The position numbers and the translations under genes were made by a program. The notes below the pieces were generated by a model. The model was not told the origin of the DNA. It did not search any database and worked only from the letters and a program-made list of their open reading frames with translations. A DNA stretch of 64,000 nucleotides from Methylococcaceae bacterium (lineage in GTDB: Bacteria > Pseudomonadota > Gammaproteobacteria > Methylococcales > Methylomonadaceae), in NCBI GenBank assembly GCA_021647585.1, contig JAKIUK010000002.1, forward strand, positions 62,001 to 126,000, given 5' to 3'. The number at the start of each line of letters is the position of its first letter. Position 1 is the stretch's first letter. Positions 7,571 through 15,907 of the stretch are shown here, in pieces.

Positions 7571-10216
7571 TTACTCTTCTTCTCCTGAATTATCTTGTTC
7601 TTGCTTGGTTTCATTTATTTCGTTGCCGACTTCTGAACTAACATTTGAATCCTCATTTTCAATTTGTTTATCTGATTCTTCTGTTTCGTCATCTAAACCA
7701 TCGACACGATCCACACCGACTACTTTTTCTTTTTTATCAAGACGAATTACTCGTACGCCTTGAGTATTACGGCCTACAACTGAAATCTCACTCACCCGTG
7801 TTCTTACCAACACACCGCCACTGGTAATCAACATAATTTCATCGGTTTCATTAACCAATATTGCACCAATAACCCCACCATTACGAGCTGATGTCTGAAT
7901 GGCTATCATGCCCTGTCCACCACGTTTATGACGGGTAAACTCCTCAAGCCTGGTTCTTTTACCAAAACCATTTTCAGTTATATTTAACACCATGCCATCC
8001 GCAGCTATAATCAATGAAATAACTTGCTGCCCTTCCTGTAATCTAATACCTCGTACCCCTGCTGCTGTCCTTCCCATAGACCTGACATCCGTTTCATTAA
8101 AACAATTAGCTTTACCTGCACTACTAAATAACAGTACATTTTGCTGGCCATCAGTAACGGCAACACCTACCAAGGTATCATTCTCTCGTAAATCAATAGC
8201 AATTTTGCCATTGGCACGCTGTCTTTCAAATTCCTTTAAAGGTGTTTTCTTAACCGTACCAGCCGCTGTTGCCATGAAGATAAATTTATCATCAGTGTAT
8301 TCACGCACGGTCAGCATGGCATTAATTTTTTCGTCTTTATCCAAAGGTAATAAATTAACAAAGGGTTTTCCACGAGAACCACGACTGGCAACGGGTAAAT
8401 GGAATACTTTTAACCAATACACTTTACCGGATGATGAAAAACATAAGATGGTATCGTGAGTATTGGCAATAATCAGCTTTTCAACAAAATCTTTCTCTTT
8501 AGTTGCAGTTGCCGATTTACCACGCCCGCCCCTACGCTGAGCTTTATAATCATCCAGCGGTTGTGACTTAACATAACCTTCATGTGACATGGTCACCACC
8601 ATATCTTCTTCAGTAATTAAATCTTCAGCAGATAAATCAAGATGATCCTGCAATATTTCTGTACGGCGTTCGTCGCCAAACTGTTCTTTAATTTCGACTA
8701 ATTCTTCATAAATCACTTCCATCAAACGAACATCACTCGCCAGAATTTCTAAATAGCCATCAATCAATTCAAGTAGCTCCTGATATTCCTTAACAATTTT
8801 CTCTTGCTCTAATCCTGTCAATCGATGTAAGCGTAAATCAAGAATTGCCTGAGCTTGTGCCTCTGATAACTTATACATGTCATCATGAGCACCAAATTCA
8901 ACAGATAAAGTTTCCGGTCTGGTTCTATCGGCATCTGCATTTTCCAGCAATGCTGCCACCAGCCCTAACTCCCACTGTCTAGCCAATAAACCTTGCTTTG
9001 CTTCCGCAGGATTTTTTGATGCTTTGATTAAGTTAATCATTTCATCAATATTAGCCAGAGCAATCGCCAAACCTTCCAGGACATGTGCTCTTTCACGTGC
9101 CTTGCGTAACAAGTAGATCGTTCTGCGAGTAACAATTTCACGTCGGTGATTTACAAAAGCTGAAAGAATCTCTTTAAGATTCATACAATAGGGACGGCCT
9201 TCACGAATCGCCACCATATTGATACCAAACACCGTCTGCAACTGAGTCTGTTTATATAGATTATTTAACACGACTTCAGCTACTTCTCCCCGGCGTAATT
9301 CAATCACCATGCGCATGCCGTCTTTATCCGACTCGTCTCGTAAACCGCTGATACCTTCCAGCTTAGCGTCCTTAACCATCTCGGCTATTTTTTCCAGTAA
9401 CCGGGCTTTATTCACCTGATAAGGCAATTCAGTGACAATAATTGACTGGCGCCCACCATCACCTCTGTCTTCAAAATGACAACGTGAACGTAAATGAACT
9501 CTACCTCTGCCTGTCATATAGGCATCATAGATACCCGAAGCACCGTTAATAAAACCAGCGGTAGGAAAATCAGGTCCCGGTATATGCTGCATTAGTTCAA
9601 GAATTGTACTCTCAGGATTGTCTATTAAGGCCAGACAAGCACCAATGACTTCTGTCAAATTGTGTGGTGGTATATTTGTCGCCATCCCCACCGCGATACC
9701 GGAAGAACCGTTAACTAACAGAGTAGGGACTCGTGTCGGCATTACTGATGGTTCAGACTCGGACTCATCGTAATTGGCAACAAAATCAACAGTTTCCTTA
9801 TCCAGATCCGCAAGAATTTGGTGTGAAATCTTAGCCATACGCACTTCTGTATAACGCATAGCAGCAGGTGAATCACCATCAACCGAACCGAAATTACCCT
9901 GCCCATCAACTAACATGTAGCGCATGGAAAAAGGCTGAGCCATACGAACAATGGTGTCATAAACAGCAGTATCACCATGGGGATGATATTTACCGATCAC
10001 ATCACCCACCACACGGGCGGACTTTTTATAAGGCTTGTTCCAGTCATTACCCAAAACGCTCATCGCATAAAGCACACGTCGGTGCACTGGCTTAAGCCCG
10101 TCTCTAACATCGGGAAGTGCTCGACCTACAATGACACTCATTGCATAATCAAGATATGATTGTTTCATCTCGTCTTCGAGATTAACGGGAATAATTTCTT
10201 TAGCGAATTCTGACAT
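7571..10216 (-). CDS. gyrA: DNA gyrase subunit A
   Basis: The breakage-reunion subunit of gyrase, which introduces negative supercoils with GyrB. 881 residues. The catalytic tyrosine is Y122 in AAMRYTEVRMAK, preceded by R121 as in E. coli. The quinolone-resistance region reads HPHGDTAVYDT, so position 83 is threonine (serine in E. coli) and 87 aspartate. The C-terminal wrapping domain carries the GyrA box QRRGGRGK, and the protein ends in a very acidic tail (EETEESDKQIENEDSN and following). It is the first gene of the minus-strand block. Identification is certain. Confidence 0.98.
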   Translation of the reverse strand: MSEFAKEIIPVNLEDEMKQSYLDYAMSVIVGRALPDVRDGLKPVHRRVLYAMSVLGNDWNKPYKKSARVVGDVIGKYHPHGDTAVYDTIVRMAQPFSMRYMLVDGQGNFGSVDGDSPAAMRYTEVRMAKISHQILADLDKETVDFVANYDESESEPSVMPTRVPTLLVNGSSGIAVGMATNIPPHNLTEVIGACLALIDNPESTILELMQHIPGPDFPTAGFINGASGIYDAYMTGRGRVHLRSRCHFEDRGDGGRQSIIVTELPYQVNKARLLEKIAEMVKDAKLEGISGLRDESDKDGMRMVIELRRGEVAEVVLNNLYKQTQLQTVFGINMVAIREGRPYCMNLKEILSAFVNHRREIVTRRTIYLLRKARERAHVLEGLAIALANIDEMINLIKASKNPAEAKQGLLARQWELGLVAALLENADADRTRPETLSVEFGAHDDMYKLSEAQAQAILDLRLHRLTGLEQEKIVKEYQELLELIDGYLEILASDVRLMEVIYEELVEIKEQFGDERRTEILQDHLDLSAEDLITEEDMVVTMSHEGYVKSQPLDDYKAQRRGGRGKSATATKEKDFVEKLIIANTHDTILCFSSSGKVYWLKVFHLPVASRGSRGKPFVNLLPLDKDEKINAMLTVREYTDDKFIFMATAAGTVKKTPLKEFERQRANGKIAIDLRENDTLVGVAVTDGQQNVLLFSSAGKANCFNETDVRSMGRTAAGVRGIRLQEGQQVISLIIAADGMVLNITENGFGKRTRLEEFTRHKRGGQGMIAIQTSARNGGVIGAILVNETDEIMLITSGGVLVRTRVSEISVVGRNTQGVRVIRLDKKEKVVGVDRVDGLDDETEESDKQIENEDSNVSSEVGNEINETKQEQDNSGEEE

Positions 10217-10413
10217 AGATCCGTTTGTTTGAGTTTATGCTTATTAACAGCATGATTCCTTCATAATACCCCTACATATGAAGATCCATTTTTACTAGAG
10301 GCATAACTAAATTAAAAAACTCTACAATTATAACAAAAATATCAAGACAAAAGGAGAAAGGTTCAATACAAAACAAAACCAACAAAAAGTAACAGACATA
10401 CTTTAAAAATGAC

Positions 10414-10442
10414 TTGACATATAAACCCTAATAGAATAACGT
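10414..10442 (+). promoter_or_regulatory. candidate sigma-70 promoter for the 86-aa gene
   Basis: TTGACA at 10414-10419 is a perfect -35 hexamer. Seventeen bases later, TAACGT at 10437-10442 keeps only the first, second and last consensus positions of a -10 box. The following gene starts at 10530 behind a good ribosome site, which leaves a leader of about 80 bases. Moderate to weak evidence. Confidence 0.35.
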
Positions 10443-10529
10443 TTTTTTATGCTATATGTGCATGCATACAAATGGAAGTTAAAAGCACACAAAACACACT
10501 ATAACTTCGAAAAGAAGTGGGAGGTTTCT

Positions 10530-10790
10530 ATGAATAAAATCACTCCGCATTTGCTGAGAGACCTAGACGCCACAATACCGGCAGGCACAGAATGCTATCT
10601 TTGCGCAGCCGCCAGAAAAGCCCTAAGCAAATACCGCAGAGGCCATGAAGCAAACGTATTTTTAGATAAAAACAAAGCATTAACCGCTCTAGGTCAAAGA
10701 CTGGGGCGTGGTCTAAGACGCTTTCTCAAAAAGGATATGCAGCTAGCTGTGTATGCATATCGGAAAGGTAAAACAGAGAAAACAGCTTAA
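10530..10790 (+). CDS. small basic protein of unknown function (86 aa)
   Basis: The ATG at 10530 is chosen because GGGAGG stands just upstream at 10519-10524; the frame is open further 5' but that part looks non-coding. The product starts MNKITPHLLRDLDATIPAGT and contains a CYLCAA pair of cysteines four apart (residues 22 and 25). It is rich in arginine and lysine in the second half (GQRLGRGLRRFLKK). No signal peptide or membrane segment. The CxxC pair could hold a metal, but two cysteines alone are not a site. Not recognised as a named family. It stands alone, divergent from gyrA and convergent with the hydrolase operon. Confidence 0.7.
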   Translation: MNKITPHLLRDLDATIPAGTECYLCAAARKALSKYRRGHEANVFLDKNKALTALGQRLGRGLRRFLKKDMQLAVYAYRKGKTEKTA

Positions 10791-10839
10791 CATTAACTCG
10801 AAAACATTACATAATTAAAAACAGGATACCCTCTTGTTA

Positions 10840-10859
10840 CCCCTCCCTACTGGGAGGGG
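10840..10859. terminator. strong hairpin between convergent genes
   Basis: CCCCTCCC (10840-10847), a four-base loop TACT, and GGGAGGGG (10852-10859) form a perfect 8-bp GC-only stem. It sits between the stop of the 86-aa gene and the end of the dienelactone hydrolase gene, so it probably ends transcripts from both sides. No T-run follows on either strand, so it is not a textbook intrinsic terminator. Confidence 0.5.
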
Positions 10860-10872
10860 CTATCAACCCCGC

Positions 10873-11592
10873 CTAACCAAAAATCTCTGCCAAAAAGTTC
10901 TTCATACTTAGCCATGAACGTTTGTCAGCATCTGCCTGATAGACGGTTCCAAATGCCGGGTCATTAGCCACCGGATTGGTAAATGCATGCATTGTATTAC
11001 CATAGCTGTGAACCTGCCAATCAGCGCCAGATTCAGTCAACTCCTTCTGCAATGCAATAACCTGATCAATTGCAGCCATAGGATCATCGCTTCCATGTAA
11101 AACCAAAACCTTAGTTTTGATATTGTTAGGCTTTAGAAACTCTGGCGCAGCTAATAACCCATGAAAAGATACCACACCCTTGATATCCACTCCTGACCTT
11201 GCCAAATCAAGCACACATAAGCCACCAAAACAAAAGCCTATAGATGCAATTTTTTTATCATCAACCCAGGGCATGCGTTTTACTGCATATAAAGCCGCTT
11301 GCATTCGCCTTAAAACCAAACTACGCTCATCCATAAAAGGCTGCATTAACGAGGCATTTTCTTCATTACTCTGGCCTAAAACGCCTTTGCCATACATATC
11401 GACTGCAAAGGCAAAATAACCCAGCTCAGCCAGTTTTAAAGCCTTATTCTCAACAAAATCATTTCGACCTGCCCAGGCATGATTGACCATCACTGCCGGT
11501 CTACGGCTGTCAATGGCATCATCATAAGCAAAAAAACCTTCAAGTAAAACATCTCCATCAAGATACCCTACGGTATTTGAAATAATCGCCAT
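10873..11592 (-). CDS. dienelactone hydrolase family protein
   Basis: An alpha/beta hydrolase of the dienelactone hydrolase family, 239 residues with no signal peptide, hence cytoplasmic. The triad can be placed as C121 in GFCFGGLCVLDL, D170 in LHGSDDPMAA and H202 in NTMHAFTNP. The canonical enzymes open dienelactones in chlorocatechol breakdown, but most chromosomal members like this one have unknown ester or lactone substrates. Last gene of a three-gene operon with a Dabb-domain protein (11 bp upstream) and a tyrosine phosphatase. No aromatic-degradation genes are nearby, so the true substrate is open. Confidence 0.9.
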   Translation of the reverse strand: MAIISNTVGYLDGDVLLEGFFAYDDAIDSRRPAVMVNHAWAGRNDFVENKALKLAELGYFAFAVDMYGKGVLGQSNEENASLMQPFMDERSLVLRRMQAALYAVKRMPWVDDKKIASIGFCFGGLCVLDLARSGVDIKGVVSFHGLLAAPEFLKPNNIKTKVLVLHGSDDPMAAIDQVIALQKELTESGADWQVHSYGNTMHAFTNPVANDPAFGTVYQADADKRSWLSMKNFLAEIFG

Positions 11593-11603
11593 ACCACTAA
11601 ACC

Positions 11604-11996
11604 TTATTGACTCATAAAATCGTAAACAACCACCCTGTTAGTTAGAGGCTTTATTTTTTCTTGCAAGATTTTTTTATGCTTAGGATGATTCAGGTAATTT
11701 TTCAAAGCCATTGGACTCTCCATGGTCACAGTCACAGCAACATCAAAGGTATCATCAACAATACTTCTGTCGCTGGGAACAACTACACCTACATGGCGAT
11801 TAACTATACCTGGCAAACTATTTAATTGTTCACTGGCCTTGATAAAAGCAGTTCGCTGCTGCTCATTTCCCGGCTGCTTTAACCATACCATAACCACATG
11901 GGTTACCTGTTGATTCTCTTCTGCAAACGCATAACCCACATTTGTAGACAACAAACCAAACAATATAACGTACACTAAAAGAGACATTTTTTTCAT
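11604..11996 (-). CDS. exported Dabb (stress-responsive A/B barrel) domain protein
   Basis: 130 residues. Residues 1 to about 25 are a signal peptide (MKKMSLLVYVILFGLLSTNVGYA), so the protein is exported to the periplasm. The mature part has the pattern of the dimeric alpha/beta barrel Dabb family: HVVMVWLK, then a helix ending LNSLPGI, then VTVTMESPMALKNYLNHPKH. Most Dabb proteins are cytoplasmic and of unknown role, so the export signal is worth noting. The start overlaps the phosphatase gene by 4 bp, suggesting coupled translation. Confidence 0.8.
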   Translation of the reverse strand: MKKMSLLVYVILFGLLSTNVGYAFAEENQQVTHVVMVWLKQPGNEQQRTAFIKASEQLNSLPGIVNRHVGVVVPSDRSIVDDTFDVAVTVTMESPMALKNYLNHPKHKKILQEKIKPLTNRVVVYDFMSQ

Positions 11997-12487
11997 ACTA
12001 TTTCTCCAGATTTTTTTAATGAATTGACAAACCCGACTGATGCATCTTCTACCATATCCAACACCCTTTCAAAACCGTATTTTCCACCATAATAAGGGTC
12101 AGGCACTTCACGTGAATCCAGATTCGGTGCATATTCTAAAAAATATTTTACCTTATATTTAAACTGCTCAGGACTTGCCTGCATCAAAATTTCATAATTA
12201 TCATCATCCATTGCCAATAAATAATCAAAATCTTCAAAGTCACCAAAAACCACCTTTCTAGCTCTGATATGTGATAATTGAATCCCCCTATCTTTCGCCG
12301 CTTTTTGTGCACGCAAGTCAGGTGCTTCGCCTATATGATAAGCATGAGTTCCAGCTGAATCAATCTCAAATTGATCTGCGATATTCTGCGCCTTAATCAT
12401 AGTAGCAAACACCCCCTCTGCCGTAGGAGAACGACATATATTCCCCATGCAAACAAACAAAACAGACACTTTTCTATTATTATTCAT
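11993..12487 (-). CDS. low-molecular-weight protein tyrosine phosphatase
   Basis: 164 residues. The phosphate-binding loop CMGNICRS holds nucleophile C13 and R19 (CX5R), and the general acid is D130 in VPDPYYGG, as in the low-molecular-weight family. In bacteria these enzymes often pair with tyrosine kinases of polysaccharide export, but others act in stress responses. No kinase or Wzc gene is adjacent, although mannose/fucose nucleotide genes lie 3-6 kb away on the other strand. First gene of the operon with the Dabb and hydrolase genes. Confidence 0.93.
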   Translation of the reverse strand: MNNNRKVSVLFVCMGNICRSPTAEGVFATMIKAQNIADQFEIDSAGTHAYHIGEAPDLRAQKAAKDRGIQLSHIRARKVVFGDFEDFDYLLAMDDDNYEILMQASPEQFKYKVKYFLEYAPNLDSREVPDPYYGGKYGFERVLDMVEDASVGFVNSLKKSGEIV

Positions 12488-12613
12488 AATACTATAAAAC
12501 TATTCAGTGTTTTAAAAATGGTCCAATATTAACACTTTTTAGCAAAAGAAACAAACACTTACACTTGTTTTTACAGAATATTTTAACAATCTAATATTTA
12601 ACAAAGGCGTTAA

Positions 12614-13272
12614 CGAAGTGAAAATTATGCAGGCATATTGAATGCTGCCAAGAAAAGCTCAATGCCATTGCATACTCTCAAGGCGATAACAGACTGGTCG
12701 AAAAAACAACTGGGTTCTGACTGTACGGTACTTTCTGATGGACTAGCCTGTTTCAACCTAGAAAAATCAGTTGGATCACGGATTCTAGCACAACCCATTG
12801 ATTCCACAGAACTTCACAGAAAAGTGCTCCTGGCTTTTTCTGCATTCACCACCTCCATGTGGTTCAAAAAAATGCCCACCTAACCGAATGGGTGAGGCTA
12901 AGATTTTTTCAAAGCACTGTAAAACCAATGGATTGCACTATAATCTCGCGCCCAACTGATCTTTCTAGGTTCAACGGTGTCAGCGATACTGAATATCAGA
13001 ATATGGCTGTGATCACCGGAGGTTGAAAACCCAACGAGTTACCTGAATTTAATTGGATGAACACTGTGTTGGGCAATGTCAAAACCAGTCTCAACGGTGC
13101 CTATCATGCTTTTGATTTTAGCAAGTATGCCCACCGCTATTTGGCGGCTGTTGCCTATCGGTTTAATCGGCGGTTTATTCTCAAGACATTGCCTGAGCGT
13201 TTGCTGATCGCTACAGTTAGTACGAAACCCAGAACTGAAGCTTGGTTGCGGTTGGTGGAAGATTCTTGCTAA
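12614..13272 (+). pseudogene. IS1595-type (ISXO2-like) transposase remnant
   Basis: The C-terminal half of a DDE transposase. Removing the inner element at 12757-12969 and one target duplication joins the two pieces in frame as VLSDGLACF / NGVSDTEYQNMAVITGG, then a stop (TGA) at the next codon, then KPNELPEFNWMNTVLGNVKT, LNGAYHAFDFSKYAHRYLA and YRFNRRF. The N-x-K...GxYH...YRFNRR pattern is typical of the ISXO2/IS1595 group. The N-terminal half is missing and there are at least two kinds of damage (stop and insertion), so it is dead. Confidence 0.85.
12757..12969. mobile_element. 213-bp MITE inserted in the transposase remnant
   Basis: The ends CCTAGAAAAATCAGTTGG (12757-12774) and CCAACTGATCTTTCTAGG (12952-12969) are inverted repeats, 17 of 18 matching. 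It is flanked on both sides by TTCAA (12752-12756 and 12970-12974), a 5-bp target duplication. Taking the element and one TTCAA out restores the transposase reading frame, which is strong proof of insertion. It has no transposase of its own. A diverged relative is at 35020-35306. Confidence 0.85.
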
Positions 13273-13579
13273 TCAGGTAAATTTTTATATTTAAGTTCGA
13301 GTAAGACATTGTTGGGCAAAAAAACAAAAAATCAGCAACTTATGCCTAACGCGAGGGATCGTGGGTATGATTACCATTAGCTACTCAAGTATTAGGTTGA
13401 AATTAAGCTTGCAGACAAATAAAACTCTAACTTTTTTCCATTCTTAAACTTAAAGTTTGTAATAAAACGACCGATACAATCGGTACAAGTATTAATTCCA
13501 TATATGTCTATACTACATGTAATTAAACGATAAATATTATTCAGCAGACTTTTCTGGCTGCTTTAAGGAGAACACTAAC
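13273..13579. other. intergenic region upstream of the chemoreceptor
   Basis: About 300 AT-rich bases with no convincing gene. A small hairpin CCGAT-ACA-ATCGG lies near 13470. AAGGAG at 13567-13572 is the ribosome site of the chemoreceptor at 13580. The start of the region is the flank of the dead insertion sequence. Confidence 0.5.
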
Positions 13580-15331
13580 ATGTTAATGATGAACTGGCAC
13601 TCAGTTGGGACGAAGGTTGTTGCAATAACCATGTCAACATTATCTGTGATGGCGATAGGCGTTTTATTTCTCTATGCCTCTGATCAAAAGCAGAAAGTAA
13701 TCAACCATAATATCCACACAGCAAAACAATTATTACTTGTTTCAGAGTCTATCCGTAAGGATACGATTAAAAAATGGAACCTAGGTTTATTTACTACAGA
13801 CCGCCTTAAACAGTTGGTAGCAAACAAGAGTCCTTCTGAAGCTAAAAAAATCATCATTGCTACCGTTCCCGTAGCCACAGCTTGGAATGTAGTTCAAGAA
13901 AAAGCAATAGAAGGAAGATTTCGTTTCAAAGCGCCCCGTTTAGGTGCAAGAAACCCGAACAATGAACCTGATGCCATAGAGCGAAAAGTATTAACTTATT
14001 TCCAAAACAATCCAACGGCAAATGAATACAGCTATTTTGATGAAGAAAAAGAGGAAGCGCGTTATTTTAGACCTGTTAGATTAGACAAACAATGTGAAAT
14101 TTGTCATGGCGATCCTAATACTTCCGCACAGCTTTGGGGAAACAATAGAGGTGAAGATATCTTGGGTCACCCTATGGAAAACAAACGTGAAGGCGATTTG
14201 CATGGTGCCTTTGAAATTATTACCCCTCTTGCCGAAGACTTTGTGACGTTACAAAAAGACATTTGGATAGCTATAGGTTTTTTTATCCTCGCATTAGCCA
14301 TTATTGGTGGCACTGGCTATTTTGTTATGAATCGAATAATTATTTCACCCTTAACTGATTTGGCTTTAAGGCTCCAAGGCATTTGCAGTGGTGATGGTGA
14401 CTTAACCGCTCGCCTTAAATCGAAAGGAAAATCAGAATTTGCATGGGTAGCCGGTAGTTTCAATACATTTGTTAAAAAAATAGCAAAAACTATTGATAGT
14501 ATAAGCTATACCAGCGATAAATTAGCCACTGCATCGCAAAACTTAGCTCAAATCACTCAGCAAACAGAACAAGGTGTTGAAAGACAGCTTGCAGAAACCA
14601 CCCAAGTAGCTTCGGCAATGGAGGAAATGACGGCTACAGTACAAGAAGTCGCTCGAAATGCAATCAATGCGTCTGAGGCTGCTTCCACAGCGGACTCTGA
14701 AGCCACCAGCGGCAAAAACATTGTCACTCAGGCCGTTAGTGAAATCAACCAGCTCGCTTCTGAAGTTGAAAATGCAGCCAATGTAATTCATGAACTTGAA
14801 AATGACAGTAACAGTATCGGTGAAGTTTTAAGTGTAATTCAAGGCATTGCTGAGCAAACTAACTTACTAGCATTAAATGCAGCTATTGAAGCCGCCCGTG
14901 CAGGTGAACAAGGACGTGGTTTTGCAGTAGTTGCTGATGAAGTCAGAACACTTGCCAGTCGAACACAAAACTCAACTCTGGAAATTCAACAAACCATAGA
15001 ACGCCTACAAAATCGTGCCAAACAAGCAGTTGGGGTTATGGACAATGGTAAAAAACAAGCAGCATCCAGTGTTGAACAAGCTGCATCAGCGGGTGAATCA
15101 ATCACCGCGATCAGTGAACGAATTGATACTATCAGTGACATGAACAATCAGATTGCTGGAGCTGCAGAAGAACAAACAGCTGTCGCCGAGGAAATTAACC
15201 GAAATATTAATAATATTAGCACCGTTACCAATGAAACATCTATCGGGGCTAGAAATACCTCTGAAGCCTGTAAAGAGTTATTGGATTTAGCTGATCAACT
15301 ACGACATAATATTGGACAATTTAAAACTTAA
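13580..15331 (+). CDS. methyl-accepting chemotaxis protein with periplasmic c-type haem sensor domain
   Basis: 583 residues. Layout: membrane segment at about 12-33, periplasmic domain 34-228, second membrane segment about 229-251, HAMP about 252-305, then the cytoplasmic signalling coiled coil with the conserved hairpin tip EQTNLLALNAAIEAARAG and GRGFAVVADEVR. The periplasmic domain contains CEICHGDP at 172-179, a CXXCH haem c site, and its surroundings (FRPVRLDKQCEICHG, GDLHGAFEI) match the Tll0287-like (DUF3365) haem sensors. It therefore probably senses redox state or a gaseous ligand and signals to CheA/CheW. No che genes are adjacent. Good ribosome site (AAGGAG). Confidence 0.93.
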   Translation: MLMMNWHSVGTKVVAITMSTLSVMAIGVLFLYASDQKQKVINHNIHTAKQLLLVSESIRKDTIKKWNLGLFTTDRLKQLVANKSPSEAKKIIIATVPVATAWNVVQEKAIEGRFRFKAPRLGARNPNNEPDAIERKVLTYFQNNPTANEYSYFDEEKEEARYFRPVRLDKQCEICHGDPNTSAQLWGNNRGEDILGHPMENKREGDLHGAFEIITPLAEDFVTLQKDIWIAIGFFILALAIIGGTGYFVMNRIIISPLTDLALRLQGICSGDGDLTARLKSKGKSEFAWVAGSFNTFVKKIAKTIDSISYTSDKLATASQNLAQITQQTEQGVERQLAETTQVASAMEEMTATVQEVARNAINASEAASTADSEATSGKNIVTQAVSEINQLASEVENAANVIHELENDSNSIGEVLSVIQGIAEQTNLLALNAAIEAARAGEQGRGFAVVADEVRTLASRTQNSTLEIQQTIERLQNRAKQAVGVMDNGKKQAASSVEQAASAGESITAISERIDTISDMNNQIAGAAEEQTAVAEEINRNINNISTVTNETSIGARNTSEACKELLDLADQLRHNIGQFKT

Positions 15332-15369
15332 GACGCGCACAGATTTAAGTTGGGTAATTGGCGAAATAA

Positions 15370-15494
15370 TTTGTTCGTCTTCAACTAACACATGGATGTG
15401 TGTAGGTAGAACAATGCAGGAGCAATTGTCGAGGCGTGGAAATGGGCATGTAGCAAGCTACCCAACCCTTTCTACAACGAAGAAGACGGACAAA
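15370..15494. repeat. 125-bp inverted-repeat element
   Basis: Outer ends TTTGTTCGTCTTC (15370-15382) and GAAGACGGACAAA (15482-15494) are inverted copies, 12 of 13 matching. Inside, 15391-15432 matches 52466-52507 at 40 of 42 bases; there the same sequence forms a short insertion inside a transposase gene. A further palindrome, GTAGCAAGCTAC, lies near 15450. The element sits just after the chemoreceptor stop and might also end its transcript. Confidence 0.55.
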
Positions 15495-15743
15495 ACACAA
15501 AGCCAATTATACAATCATCCCTTTGTTGAGTCGAGATAACTAAACTACCATCAACGGATGCCGAAGATTTGATTTAATGACTCATATCTGGATAAACACG
15601 GGTATACGATGTGATTTAAATATTCATCAGAAAGCAAAAGGAAAAGAACTGTCTTTACAAAGTAAAAAAACAGCAATAAATAAACCCCACTTACTTAGAA
15701 TATCCACTAGCTTTGGATATTTGACTAAGACTATGATATTGTG

Positions 15744-15771
15744 TTGACTAATCCATTCTTTCATTTATTAT
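15744..15771 (+). promoter_or_regulatory. candidate sigma-70 promoter upstream of manC
   Basis: TTGACT (15744-15749), 16 bases, then TATTAT (15766-15771), each 5 of 6 to consensus, about 137 bp before manC. A second TTGACT lies at 15721. The rest of the 15495-15907 gap shows no gene. Confidence 0.4.
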
Positions 15772-15907
15772 TATCAAGTTTTTTTGACACTATCTATGTT
15801 AGATCTCTTGTGAGCAATTTCCCCTTTTTGGCTTTTCACCCTAATAATCCCACTTTCATTAATAGACTTTGCAAGTAACTCTTTTAAATTTGAATTAATA
15901 CAAACTT

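Noticed and set aside
9868..10159. Plus-strand frames inside gyrA
   Set aside because: Antisense shadows of the highly conserved N-terminal half of GyrA.
12625..12807. Minus-strand reading frame of 60 codons over the transposase remnant
   Set aside because: Antisense to the recognisable transposase sequence and crosses the MITE border; no ribosome site.
15312..15539. Plus-strand frame of 75 codons after the chemoreceptor
   Set aside because: Overlaps the chemoreceptor end and runs through the inverted-repeat element; composition is not protein-like.
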